Shown here piece after piece: positions 40,782-54,700 of a DNA stretch of 64,000 nucleotides. Source of the stretch: Hydractinia symbiolongicarpus (taxonomy: Eukaryota > Cnidaria > Hydrozoa > Anthoathecata > Hydractiniidae); the NCBI RefSeq assembly GCF_029227915.1, contig NC_079879.1, positions 13,704,001-13,768,000 on the forward strand, written 5' to 3'. Each line of letters opens with the position of its first letter. Position 1 is the stretch's first letter. The notes under the pieces were generated by a model. The model worked only from the letters and a program-made list of their open reading frames with translations, was not told the DNA's origin and made no database searches. The translations under genes were made by a program, and so were the position numbers.

Positions 40782-42367
40782 CAGTACAGTCCAGATGTAA
40801 GCGTACGCGTACGCTCAAGTTTCACACCTTTTTCTCGGAGGCGGTAGTTGTTTGTCTTTTGTTCTTATTAATTATCTTGCGAGTCTTGTAAGTCATTTAC
40901 TTGCGCGTAATAAACAAAAGATTATCGAAGAAAAAATAGCTTATTATAACTGCGCGTAACTATTGTTAAATAGTGTTAACATAACTATTCCCAATAGCAT
41001 AATTGCAAATGTTATCAACTCTATCAATGTGACACGAAGAGCCATTGTTTAATATTTTTATTAAACAATTGTTTTGCGTGGAAACTAAATAAACTAGCGA
41101 GAAGGCATTGTTGTTTGCGCGGGTTAAATAAAGCTTTTAAGAGATAGAAATTATTATATTTTAACAAAGATTGAAACTTTAATTTTAATAGAAATGTTTT
41201 TTTAGATTGCATTTTAAAAGTTTAAAAACGAAAAACGGCGATAGAAATGTTTTTTTAGATCGCATTTTAAAAGTATAAAAACGAAAAACGGCGATAGAAA
41301 TGTTTCTTTTAGATCGCATTTTAAAAGTTTAAAAACGAAAAACGGCGATAGAAATGTTTTTTTTAGATCGCATTTTAAAAGTTTAAAAACGAAAAACGGC
41401 GATAGAAATGTTTTTTTAGATCGCATTTTAAAATTTTAAAAACGAAAAACGGCGATAGAAATGTTTTTTTTAGATCGCATTTTAAAAGTTTAAAAACGAA
41501 AAACAGCGATAGAAATGTTTTTTTAGATCGCATTTTTAAAGTTTAAAAACTAAAAACGGCGATAGAATTGTTTTTTTAGATCGCATTTTTAAAGTTTTAA
41601 AACGGAAAACGGCGATAGAAATGTTTTTTTTAGATCGCATTTTAAAAGTTAAAAACAAAAAACGGCTATAGAAAAGATTCGTTATATCACATTTTAAAAG
41701 TTTAATAACGAAGAGCGGCGATAGAAATGATTTTTTAGAAAGTTACAGAACGAGAACGGCGATAGGAAAGCTTCGTTAGATAGTGTTTTAAGTATTTAAA
41801 ATGTTATCAACTCTATCAATGTGACATGGCGATCCATTGTTTGATAGTTTTATAAAATAAAAGATTTCGGTATTAAAATTTAATTTGTTTTTGAAATCTT
41901 ATCGCGAAGGGAAAAGTCCCGAACGTAGGGTTTCCCGTTTGCGTTGCTAAACGTTGCTTTTTATAAAAAGAACTTTAAAGTTTCGCATGTTAATAAATAT
42001 GTTTCGACGATAAAGAATATTACTAAAAGTTTTAAAAGTAGCATTAGTTTTTTTTTAAATATTTAGATCATTGCATTTCTTGTTTTTTAAAAGAGCTTGT
42101 GTTTTTTAAATATATCGAGATTAAAATCGCGTTATATAATTAGTTTCGTTGTTAAAAAAAATAAAAATACAATGGCCTTCGCGTTTAATTTTTTCTCGCG
42201 CAGAGTATTGTTTTTAAACAATGTTTCTTCCTATGCTTTTGTTTTTAACACGAAGCAATTATATTCGCGCAATTTGAAAGGAACTCGCTATCCTATTGTT
42301 TTTTTTAATGAAAGCAATTTTTTTTGCAAGTTGAGCGTACGCGTACGCTTACATCTGGACTGTACTG
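40782..42367. mobile_element. TA-flanked inverted-repeat element (CAGTACAGTC family), long copy
   Basis: Ends CAGTACAGTCCAGATGTAAG and the exact inverse (CTTACATCTGGACTGTACTG), extended by a palindromic cgtacgcgtacgct word at both ends; TA on both sides. 1,586 bp with no transposase. The centre holds an 11-copy tandem array. It is the larger relative of the element at 19605-20352. Confidence 0.88.
41187..41775. repeat. 53-54-bp tandem array, about 11 units
   Basis: Units contain cggcgatagaaatg then a T run, agatcgcattttaaaag and a short A-rich link. Unit starts (cggcg) are at about 41236, 41289, 41343, 41397, 41450, 41504, 41557, 41612, 41665, 41717 and 41757. Outer units are the most diverged, central ones nearly identical, as expected for unequal exchange. 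Confidence 0.9.
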
Positions 42368-42771
42368 TAAAGAATTTCAGATTTAATTATGCTGCATAAT
42401 TTATGATATCATTTAAGGAATAACAAATTGCAACATTTTCTGGGATTGGTTATTTTAGACCTGTTAAGGGATCAACAATCAAACTTTGTCAATGCATAGA
42501 TATAAAGGTAAATTGATTACTTTAAAATTTTTTTGCTAATTGACACTCGTTTGATCAATTGTATTGTAAAGACACAAGAAAAACTTTGAAACATTTGCCT
42601 TGCATCAATTCTCGTTCGAAGTAAAATCTGAGCATCTGATGTCCAGATTTCACTTGGGACGAAAATTGCAAAGATAATTTAGACGGTACTAACATTTTTC
42701 TATAAATTTAGTTTAGTTAATCAATTTAAATTGTTAAGCAATATTTTAGCAATGACTAAAAAATTTAAAAT

Positions 42772-45700
42772 ATGTCCAAATTCAAAGAGCAGAATTATGT
42801 CGCACCACAAAACTCTGTCATTGAGGGGTTTAAAATACCACGATATCACATCAACCCATATATGGAGATCAAAAGCGCACCTGCAACTATACACACAACA
42901 CCAGTTCCAACAGCTAAAGAAGACGGCAATGAATTATTGCAAAGAAAATTTAGTAAACAGTCTGATCTGTCAATAAATGAAGTTGTGGCAAACAAGTCAA
43001 TTGAAAGAAACCCAAGAAGTGCAGTTTGTATTAACAATCATTTAATGGCCAGGTTATATCATCATCCTAAAAATTCACAAGTGTTGCAGCATAATAAGGT
43101 ATAATATTATTTTCCTTGGTATTAATGTGACAGTGTAATAGCAATTGATGGATAATTAAGCACACAAAATAAGAGTGACAAGAAATATTTACAGAAAATT
43201 TGTGTTTTGTAAATTGCCCAACAGAAACTTTGTTTTGCCTATTTAAAACAATCTTTGAGTTTTTAGAAACTGGTATCTCCTCCTTTTTTCAATTGTAAGC
43301 CATTTCAATTTGTACTATAAAAGTTATTTATTAATTTTGTCTGAGCGAAAATTCAATTTTATATATACAGTAAAAATACAAGACTAATACTATAGGGGCA
43401 TTCATGTCTAGATTTTTTAAGATATACCTCTGCAAACAATGATGTTAATAACCTTGTGTTACCCGCTTTTATTATCATTTACATCATTTTGTAAAATTGA
43501 TTATTGTAAGACCTTATAAAAAGAAAATTAAGTGGACTTACTTATAAAGTGCAAAGCACTAAAAAGAGGTAATGACAAAATGTATTTTAAAAGTTGTTAT
43601 TGGTCATCCATACTCGTATGACTGTGTTAAAAGAATGGTCCAGTGGATCTTTGAATCAAGAACTTAAATTCAGCAACATCAAATGAACTAAAATAGTTTG
43701 TTCTTTTATTTTTATTTATTTTTTTGTTCCCAATATCAGAAGATCCACAATCTGGTATTTTGGTCACACACGATAGGTATGTCACAGCTTTTATCAAGAT
43801 CCGTTAATCAGTTGTTTTCTTAGTTTTTGCACAAAGTTACTTATCAATAAATGTTAGAAAGTGACGATTGATAATGGCAGCATTTACTATTACATTTTTT
43901 TTAAAAAATGGACTAAAATGCAAGAACAGATCAAAAATTATGCTGCTAGGCAAACATTCTTTAACTACCCTAAATTAACTGTAAAAAAAAGTTTTAATGT
44001 TTTTTGCTTATGCCCATGTGTGATATTCCTGTGTGATCATTAAGATGTAAACTTTTTAAATATACTTTGAAGACATGGTCCTTAAAAATTTAATGTGACA
44101 TAACTGGTAAAAAATGACAATCCTTTGCTATGTGTTGTTGAGAACATACTAAAAAAGATTTGTTAATGCTTTACAGTAGACCACAGCCCATTACACCAAC
44201 AATAAGAACAGATACTTGTGGCCTAACCTTAGATAGTGTATTTTAAAAAAGTTTGGTGGACGTGCTAAAAAAAGACAATATTTAGATTTCTTTGCCATCA
44301 GTTTTATACTGAAGAATGCTTCACATGTGATATTGATCTGTAATATTTTTAGCATACTGTTGTTTTCCTGATTGTCAGCTATATATATGTTTCAAAATAA
44401 AAATATGTTCGATGTTTTCATTTTAAAAATAAATATGGCTTATGTTTTACCAAATTTATTTATGTATTTATACATAAAGGAATTTATCTTTATTTGTTAA
44501 ATTTTTTTTTAACTTTTCGTATTGTGAAAACTGCATTTTTATTTCCATTCTTATAAAATTTCTTTTGCTTGGTGAAAAACACCTGTTTCCTAGCCAAGAA
44601 GAATTAGAAGAAAATTGGTAAAACATGCATTCAGAACTATATATGAAACATATCATTATACCAACAATGTGTGAGTTCCACCTTTACAATGTTTTGTTAC
44701 TCTTTACAAAACACAGTTAATTGCTAGAAATGTTTGTTTCACCAGTGACATCACAAAACTTGTTTCGCTAGTGCTGTCACAAAACTTGTTTCGCCAGTGC
44801 TGTCACAAAACTTGTTTTGCCAGTGCTGTCACAAAACTTGTTTCGCCAGTGATGTCACAAAATTCTTTGCCAGTGATGTCACAAAACTTGTTTTACCAGT
44901 GATGTCACAAAACTTGTTTCACCAGTGACATCACAAAACTTGTTTCGCCAGTGATGTCATAAAACCTGTTTTACCAGTGATGTCAAAAAAACTTGTTTCG
45001 GCAGTGTTATCACAAATTAGTATATATGTCACAAGAAAGTCTTAAAATTATGGAAAAAAGTAGGCATCAGACGTTTTACTGGACCCCTACTCTAAATTCT
45101 CACTGAATACCCTAATCACCCCCAACGTTATCATGGATCTGTCTGGATTTGATACTGCAATATGTGCAAGAATTTATCAGTCACTATTTGAATAGTCCAT
45201 GAAGAAATCCACTTGATTAGGAAGACAGATAGAGAGAGGGATATTTTGATGACATCATGTGCTTTTGACAAAGCCATTAAAAAAATATTGAGATTTGTTT
45301 TTTTGTTGATGTGAAACAGATTTGGGTTTGCCCAGCTTTTGAGAAATTAGACCAATTAAGGTCCAAGGTGGTTCTTGCAACAATTGAGAACCATTATTTG
45401 ACATGTTTTGAAGTTATGTTTGGTCTTAATGCCGAAGGAATTTGTACCTCAGTTTACCGTCGTCTGTATCTCAGGTGTACCATGTGGGAAATTTTCATTA
45501 TTCATTTTTCATTATTTTGTCCCTCCACCTAGCTAGCTTGAACCCAAAGCCCTCAGAGCCCGAACCGGAACTACAACGCCGAAAGACAACCTCAGGAGAC
45601 TGGGGCATATATCCAAATGAGGCAAGGCTTGATCGCACGACTTTGTATGGCACGCATTGGAACAAAGGCCCTTCAAAATTTAAATTAACACACTACATTA

Positions 45701-48700
45701 CATTTGAAAACATTCAAAAAAAGAACACTTTCGATCGATTGTGACATCAATCGAAATTACGCAATAGCTTTTTCGAAATAGGATGCATTGAGTATATTTC
45801 ATTTCTTTCTTTATGGAACTGTGATGAATATGTTCATCACTTATGTATATTGAATACTTAATTATCTTTTTGTTTATTTATTTTTTTATTATATGTTTTA
45901 CTATACCGGTTCAGTAATATTTTCATGCAGGATTAAAAAATGTGGTTCAGGGGCGACTAAAAATCAGAGGGTTAGTAAATAAAGCATGACGACATGTGCA
46001 GTGATGATGGTGTGGTGATGTGTAAAGCATGTCAGAGGGGTTTATTAAGATATTCTTTGAGTGATTACTTCATATTTTCATTCTCTGGAGGAAAAGTGAA
46101 GACAATAATGACATTTTTTTTAATAATGACATTTTTCATGCGGTGGTAAATATACATGCGGGCAGCCAACAGTAAACTGAGGTACGACTTCCTTTGGCCT
46201 AAACTGGTTTTAAACTGTCTAATGCAAAGGCTTAACAAATTTTCAAAATGCTTTTAACTTCAATCCATTTCATTTTGCTTATGTAAAAATAGTACATCTC
46301 AATTGCTAAAAGAATGTCCACTTTAACTGTTACAGACAGACACACAATTGTCATTATTATTTTATGAGATGTTAAGTGTAAATGCTAAGACTACATGGAT
46401 TACCACTTTACCAATATTTTTTTAAATTTTTTTGCTTTTTGTTCCCTATACCTGTGATTTTCTATTATCCTAAATGTTTCTTTTTATTTTTATTGATTAG
46501 TTTGTGCCACATCCTCCTAATCAACAAAAGTATAATAGTCTTTATGCTGGGAAAAGAAATATCCTACTAAAACAGGTTTAATTTTTTTATTTTAATTTTC
46601 TGTTAATAATCTTTGTGGATGTTTTGTCATTTACTATATTGACTGATGCTTTAGAAACAAAAAGCTAAAGATGACAGTATATCTGATTTATTAATCCAAA
46701 GTGAAAAGTTTTCTTCACACAGCATTACTGGGGAAATGCAAACAAAAAGTAAATTTACTGGAAACAATCTATACCAAAACCACTCGGTACTGGAAGTGAT
46801 ACATGCATTGTTCAAACGATTAAACTGGCCTTGTGATGGTATTCTCTCTGGTGGTATTCCAGCTGATTTTGCAAAATGTATTGACACAATGATAACTAAA
46901 AGGGAAGACGATGGAGAATTTGTGTATTTTGTGGCTAGAGACTACTTTTGCAACACTGCAAGATATAACCCATATGACTTAATATTTATAACTCCAAAGG
47001 AGGCACAAAAGTGTGATCTATACTATACAGTCTCTGCAAGTTATGTTAGCAAGGTAATGACAAATATGTTTATCTACTATTTGTCGCATTTTTTTATTAC
47101 AAAAACTGCAATAATTGCTCCAATGTTCTAATGAAAATAATGTAAGGGTAGCAAATTTTTCTTCTTATATTTTTCAGATTTGCAAAACCAATGGTACAAC
47201 ACTTGTTCCTGTCTTGGATTGGTTGTACGAGAGGAAGATGTTTAACAAGATTTATAATATTAATTTATTTAAACAATTCAGGTACAGATGAAATTTTATT
47301 CTTACAGATAATTGAAAGTGAAAGATTTGATTTATATTGTAAGACGTTTTTGCATATCATAGGCTTTGGAAAACGTTCACAACTTGGAAGAAAATTTTAA
47401 GAAATGAAAAGAAAGAAAGTAGCAGGCATGTTTTTTTTGTTTGGTACTTTGTGATTTCTTCAGTTTCAGTCATATATATTTTGTATTTAAGTTCACACCC
47501 AGCAAGGTTGCAAACCAGCTAAAAATGGTTAAAAGCAACTTTAGTAACTGTTACCAGAAATAAATCTTACAACAGCACAATATCTCATATATATTGCACA
47601 TAAATGACACAAATGGTCCCTATTTATTTGGTATATACTTAGTTTATCTGATATTAATACTTGGCTTGCTTTTAAATCAGTTTTATGTAAGAAGGAATTT
47701 CAAACTCTTCTAACCTAACCAGATTTTTTTTCACATTTTCATAGAAGCTTGTACAAATATGACACATAAAGCCAGTCAAGATAACTGTGACTTCAAATTC
47801 TTTTTAGAGATTTCTTCTTAAAGCTACCCTAACGCTTAGTTAAATAACAAGCAATTGTAGTTCTATGCAGAAATTGCCATAGTATATATTCAAAATATTA
47901 TTGCATGATATTGCATGGTCACAAAGTTTTTAAATTCTTGTGAGAAGTGCAAGCTTACGTTAAAAGGCACCAATCCAATGTGTTTTTAGTGCCAGCACCA
48001 GAACAAGTGACATTTCACAAGTTAAAAGGGGAGATTTGTAATTTTAACGAAGGCAATGACAAGCATAGAAAAAAAAACCCTACTTTCACTGAAACAGTTA
48101 CAGGAGAAATTCTAAGGAATGATTAGATAAAGAAGATGGACATGAGTGCTTTTAGAAAGATTACTAGTTAGAGGAACTAGGATATTTGTAACAATTATGA
48201 AATAAGGTTGAGTTTTCTTTAATTTGTCCAATCGCTTATCACCCTATTCTGTCATATTATAAAGTTCATACATTAGTTCGCCATATTTTCAGCATTATAA
48301 AAAAAGTAATATCAGCATAAATTGCAACACTGAAAAAATGTCTTTAAAAAGTTTGTTTATAAGAATTAAGAAGATAATAGACCTAAGCATAAAACCATGG
48401 ATGACACGTTGAAAGGATGCACAACTTTATTACAGTAGCTTGGCAAGAAGGACTGTGTCTAAGACCACATCAGAAATGGACGTGCTTAACTTTATTAGAT
48501 AAAATCTTTTTAAGAATTATACTAAAACGTTTATAGCAGAGTAAGGAACAGTGAGAAACAGAAATCTATAGTTTTTTTCCTGATGTAAATGAACTAGTCA
48601 ACACACTAAATAACTGTGTTTTGAGATTTTCTTTCTGTGCTCTTGCCATAATTAAAGCAGAGAAAGTTTTTTTTTCTAATCAAGAACAAAGGTTATAAAA

Positions 48701-51700
48701 ATTGTGGACTTTGTAACATTCTATGCTTCATTAAACTTAATTATGATGTACTAATTTAAAAGAAATCACTTTTTTAAACAGACTTTTATTGCTTTGTTTT
48801 GCAGAAAGGGATTGGGTGAGATCTTGTTTACGGCCAATCCAATATTTCAAGATACAATTCTTCAAGTGTGCTCGATTTGTCAATCAACATGTGAATTATC
48901 TTCGCAGTGTGAATCACTCGTTAATTTTTCTGTCAATCAGACATATACTCTAAAAGAATTTTGTGAAGCACAATCAAAAGAATGTGCGAATGTTAAAGAA
49001 GTATTACTAAAACATCGGGAAACCATTGCGGATATTGTTTTCAACATGTGTGAGGTAAGCATAGCATTTTTGATGAAACGTAAGGAAATTTAAATATTTG
49101 CTAATATATATGTTTTGATATACTGTAGCAATATTTCACAAGTTGTGTTAACAAAATTGACTGTGACATGAAGGAGATGGAAAGAAACGAATTATTGCAA
49201 GAAGGCGGGCAAAAACAGCAAAAGCAATATAAAAACTTTCAAGTAATTAAAGGTATGACTAACCAACGTTTCATACACATGCAGATTTTTTTAAAATCAT
49301 TAGTATCTTTCTTGCAAATGAGGTTCAGTAATAGATTTTTCATGCTTTTTACATATGCATGCTTTTTCAACGAAGCAAAAACTGACTGCTCTATCACATT
49401 TTTGCATAATTCACATTTTTATATATATATGCTGTAACCTGAACATATCTTTTAAGGGACGTAAAACTTCAGGATTTTTTTTTTAATTTTATTAAAAACC
49501 TTAAAAATATTTCTAAAAAATTACCATAAAATAAGGAATAAATATTATTTCCATTATAAAGCCGCAATGTCAGGTTATTAAGTACAACAGGTACAAGCTT
49601 GTTGCTGCTAAAGCAAACCAATAACTGAAAAAAAAAAATGTATTTCGCTTCGCCTCGCAATGTTTCTTTATTTGAATTAAGCAGCAATAAGGTTTTAATA
49701 AAGTTTAATTGGGTATCAAAGATGTAAATCATTCTTTAAGAAAACAAACCGAAAATTTTGATATATTCTTTTGTCAACTAATTTTTTGGTACTTCTGTGC
49801 TTTTCTGAATTTTTGCCAATGTTTTTACACATCGCATATAAAAAGTGTATTAGACTAGTTTCATCTTCTTTGCTGTTGGACATTTTATTTTTTACATATT
49901 CTGCATTTTTTATATTTCCTATGGCTTCAAGACACCACAATATTTATCTTTACAACTAAAGTCTGTCTTCAGGCAATGATAAAAATAAACAAAAATTAAT
50001 AATAATATATTTCTTGATATTTAGTCATAATGATGAAATAAGCCTTCCTCAAAGTAAAATATTTATAAATAATTTATCACCATTTTGCGCATTTTTGTGT
50101 ACACAATTCTGTGCATTTGTAAAGTAAACAAAAAAATGGTTCAAGTTTCTGAAACTGTTATAAATTTTAACAATGGACCAGCAACACTAACCTTATATTC
50201 CTCTCATTGTGTTTAGACAAATACAATATCATAGAGAGGCTACCACCTAAGCAACCAAGTGTGCTTCATGGAAAAAAGAAAGGTTCATTTAAATATATCC
50301 GTGATGTTCATTTAAAAGCAGTTTATAAAAGACTGCAGTCCTTTATTCGGATGATAGATTTTGTGGTATTAAACATGTTGAGAAAGTTAGTTCTGGCAGC
50401 TGTAAATGTGTTACATGTGCAAGTGTCTGCTGCATTTAATATGGAAAAGCAGCCAAATTTATATAATTCATGTGGATGGAAATATTACAACTCAAAGGAT
50501 GTAATGTCAGTTGTGGGTGTTCATGGTAATACCACAAAACCTCTTTTTGAAGTTGAACTGGTTTTAAAATCAGGTAATTTACAATTCACGTAATTCACAA
50601 GCCTGCACTAACTGATTACAAGGGCGTTGAGAGGCATTGCTCTGTCAACAGCAAGCCTATGCAATAGTTTTGACAATGTCAATATTCTTCGGTAATGCTC
50701 AAAATAAAATGTTACTATCTATATTATAATACCCATATACGTCTGTCCGTCTGTCACACAAAATGGTAGATTAGCTGCGCAAGTAGCGAGACGCACGCAA
50801 TGCGGTATAAAAAGGACGGGCGAACCCATGGATTTTTCCACGGACTAACGACTAGTATGGATTATTACATAATTAAAAAAAAACTTCAGATGCAAGAAAT
50901 TGAGAACGCTTATGTATATTCATCCATCAATCAACGCCTTCTACCTATGCAACTATAAGTGTGCCAAACAAAACAATGTAATGAAACTTTATTTTAGACT
51001 TCATAGAACCCTGTTATCCCAGAGGAATAGTTTGTTCGTATCGAGATATGAACGTTCAAAATCTGAAAAAATAATGGGAATTCGAACAATTTCCAGCATA
51101 AATTAGAGCAAAAAGTTGAAGATGGACTTTTAACATGTAAAATTTACTTCAATGAAATGTTACTGGTGTGTTGTGAAAGGACGCAAACCTTAAAATATTT
51201 GGTTGTTAAACATGCAAAGTTTTGTACTGCTGGTTAAAAACTTTTTCCTTGATTTGTTTTTTGTTTACATTCAACCATGTTTAAATTTTAGAATTGAACG
51301 TCTCCATGATTTTTTAACTGGCATTGCTGGCAAAAAAACAACCAGGTTGTGCAACAATCGAGCGTCTTTTAACTAACCAGACTGCTTGATTAGATTATTA
51401 TTATCACTTTTTGTGCATTGCTAGAACAAATCAATACTAACACGTGTCAAAAATTGGAAAATGACCTTAACAGTACCAGTAATGACCATCACTTGTAGCA
51501 AGTAAAATAGTGTTAGTTTACAATTCTATTTAAGCGTTGGGCCTGATTTTTTAAAGCAATAATTTTCCTCCTGGCTTCGCAATAAACCTTAGTCATCACT
51601 AATGCTCTTGTAGCACATTGGTGGGAGCTGGTTGCCTGAGTTGCTTGTGCAAATACTTTCAGTACGTCAAAGTGCATCTCCATATCGAAAGTTTCTGTAA

Positions 51701-54700
51701 AACTAAATGCAAGTAGAACCACCTGTTAACAGGAGATATGAATTGTGTGTAACAATAGAGGGTCTTTTCTGCTTCTCTAAAATCTATTTAAGTTTATGAA
51801 AATCATTGGGTGTATAATAATTGATTCGCAGCAATGGGAATGTTATATCAGCATGTGCCTTGTTACTTTTAGTTAACAAAAACCATCAGTTCAAATCCTG
51901 AATGATAAGATAACAGTTTAAACTAATTATAAACACGAAACAAAAAATGTTGGTATAATTGTGTCATGAAGCATTTTAGAGGGTCCAAATTCACTGTAAG
52001 TTTTGTTAAGTGTTACCAAACAAGTATTTGGTCTCTTGAGGGACTATTTGCTTGTGGCGAGGTTAGATAAAAATCATAACAAGAGAATATTTTGTCTTCA
52101 TTTATAATTTTATTTCCCAATGAAGTTAAAGATATGCAATTTCCTACTTGTATATTTCAAGGGAACCGTTTCAAAAAAACACTGTTAAACCTAAAAGATT
52201 CTTTAATGTCTTCAAGTTTAATTTTTTTTCTAGAAAATGATGTTGAAGAATCAAAAGTTACATTTGCTGACAATTTAGACAGCAAAGGACAATTTTCATA
52301 TAGTGAAATAAATCCATCATTGCAGGTAAATTATTTTTTTATCAGATTTTTTTGTTTGTTCCACATTAGCTTGTTGGATTCAGGATGTTAATTTTGTCAG
52401 GAATGTCAAGAGAGTTTAGAATTGTCAGGTATTTACAATATATTCTCGAAACGTCAGAAAAATGACATGTCAGGAAAGTTTCATAGATTTTAAGTTTAAA
52501 TAGTCAATTAGAACTTTCTTTTTTTTTAAATTTTGGCAAGGATTAAATTTCGGATCTGTTCTCAAAGAATTTTTTGGGGTCTGTTATGTCAATATGCTTG
52601 TAATTAATTCACATTCAGTGTAATCAAAGTTTTAATAAGTTCGAATTTGAAATTTTGTTCTGCAAAATATTGCTGGAGGTCGAAGTGCTGAGTTTGTAAG
52701 GTCTGCAATAAACAATATAGTATTTTTTCATCAAAGTTAATAAAAGAAAAAAAAGAGCTAGTTTTTTTCTTTCAATTGGCTATGTTTTCTTTCATTTACA
52801 ATTGGCGTATTAAAAACTGTTCTGTCAGCAGTTCATTATTTTGAACAGGTGCTATAAGTTAAATGTGCAGCTCAATGTTTAGTTACAGCGTTACAACTTA
52901 GATACATTAGTTAAACTTATGGGGTTGGACCAGAGATGGAGTGTTTGTTTTAAAAATCATTGTCAAATCACTGTATTTAGATAAAACTGGATAATCAGTC
53001 ATCACTTTTTACAGACCCTTTAGATTAACTATATTAATATCACTAATAGCCATAAAAATTTACGCAGACTCAAATTTACAAGTTAATAAACCTGACATTA
53101 TTGTTTCTGTCTGAAAAATGTTTTTAGAATTAAATATAAAATTATTGTCAATGCTTTTTGAAATTTCTTTTTTTTTTGCTTATTTACACAGCTGACATAT
53201 TTATCATGTCTTTGCCCAAAAGTACCAAGCCAATCAGAATGCACATAAAAACCTGTACTGCGTGCTTGTCAAACCCAAAAGGTTAACAATGAGGCATATT
53301 AAGTTCAGTGGATTATCTTTAATGTAGTGATCACCATCACAGGATTGGTCTATTTACTACTTTATAGGGCATATGGTATTGTACGACAAAATCTCTTCCA
53401 GTCAGAGCTTCCATTTTTAAAATTTTCTTTTAGGAATTTGAATCAGAGCTTACATTTTTAATACATGAATTGGAATCAACTGTATGTGTATTTGAAAGCT
53501 TAACTGATCATCAGAAACTTCAAAAGTTTGTCTATAAACCTAATAACCACCATACTTTACATATTGACGAAAGGGAAAAGGAATTCAGTAAAAAAGTATC
53601 TCAAAGATGGCCTGATCAAGACTTGATTTTCGCAAAAGATCCTCTTTACCAGAGACAAGTAACAGAATTAATGAGTATTATCAAGATTGGAATGGATAAA
53701 GTTCAAAATTATGTCAAGGTCTGTTTTAGTATAAAAATTTATTTTTCCAATGATAGTTATGGCCAATGATAATGGCTTAAGTTTTAATTTGGTTTAGTTG
53801 ATGTAATAATTTGTTTATTAGTTTATTGTAATTATATCGGACAAAAATACATTATCTTTTTCACTCTGTATTTTAAACGCATACAAGTTTTTATCATGCT
53901 CAATGTAATTTATGTTATCACAATTTTTTTACACATTGTTTAAAATAGGAATTTGACATCTTCTGTGACATGGTGGCTACTTCAAATTTAAATGATGTAC
54001 GTAACTCATTTAAAGTAGAGTGGACAACAGAGCAGTTTTATGCGATATTGAATCAATATAACGAACAGGTTAGTTAGTTACCAGTATTGTAAGGACGAAA
54101 GTGCAAAAAATATTGGCATTTTGTCTAGCTATAATTTCAATAAAAGTGGATATTGATGGTAAAATAATTATTATGACGATTAGGATATTGTCCATGACAG
54201 TAACAAATAACAAATGATTAAAATGCGATTTATTGATTTTGTTTGAAATTTATTAATTTAGATTGTTAGTATGGAAAATATGTCAATTTCGGAAAGAAGA
54301 ACGTTATTCCTGGTCAAAACAGGTGCCTTTAAAAAGGCTTGTTTACCATTTCCTGAAAGAATTATCAGCATTGTTAATGAACATCTTCCAAAAGTTGCAA
54401 ATAGAAAGAATGAAGCCTTACTAAATATTATAAAAGTAGGTCATTTTAAGGTTTCTTTTTAATTTAATTATATAAATAAATATTTTTGCAAAATAGTTTT
54501 TTGTCTTGTAAATGTTGTTCTATAAGTAGTCCTGCTTAAAATTAAAATAAAACAAAACATCTAATTATACAGGTTAAGATTACAAAGAAAAAAATTAGGC
54601 TTTATTTACATACGAGTTGTTCACCGATAGAAAACTAGGGTTTTCCCTCAATAATACATTTGTCGTCCTTGTACACTTTTTTCTGCATTGTTATTTCCCT

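Noticed and set aside
41214-41426. 70-codon minus reading with repeated SPFFVFKLLK
   Set aside because: It is a by-product of the 53-54-bp DNA tandem array and appears in one frame only because the unit length is near a multiple of three.
44728-45017. CRISPR-like regular array
   Set aside because: Units are contiguous without unique spacers and the DNA is from an animal genome.
51513-51722. 69-codon minus reading in a dynein intron
   Set aside because: No domain, no splice context, opposite strand to the host gene.
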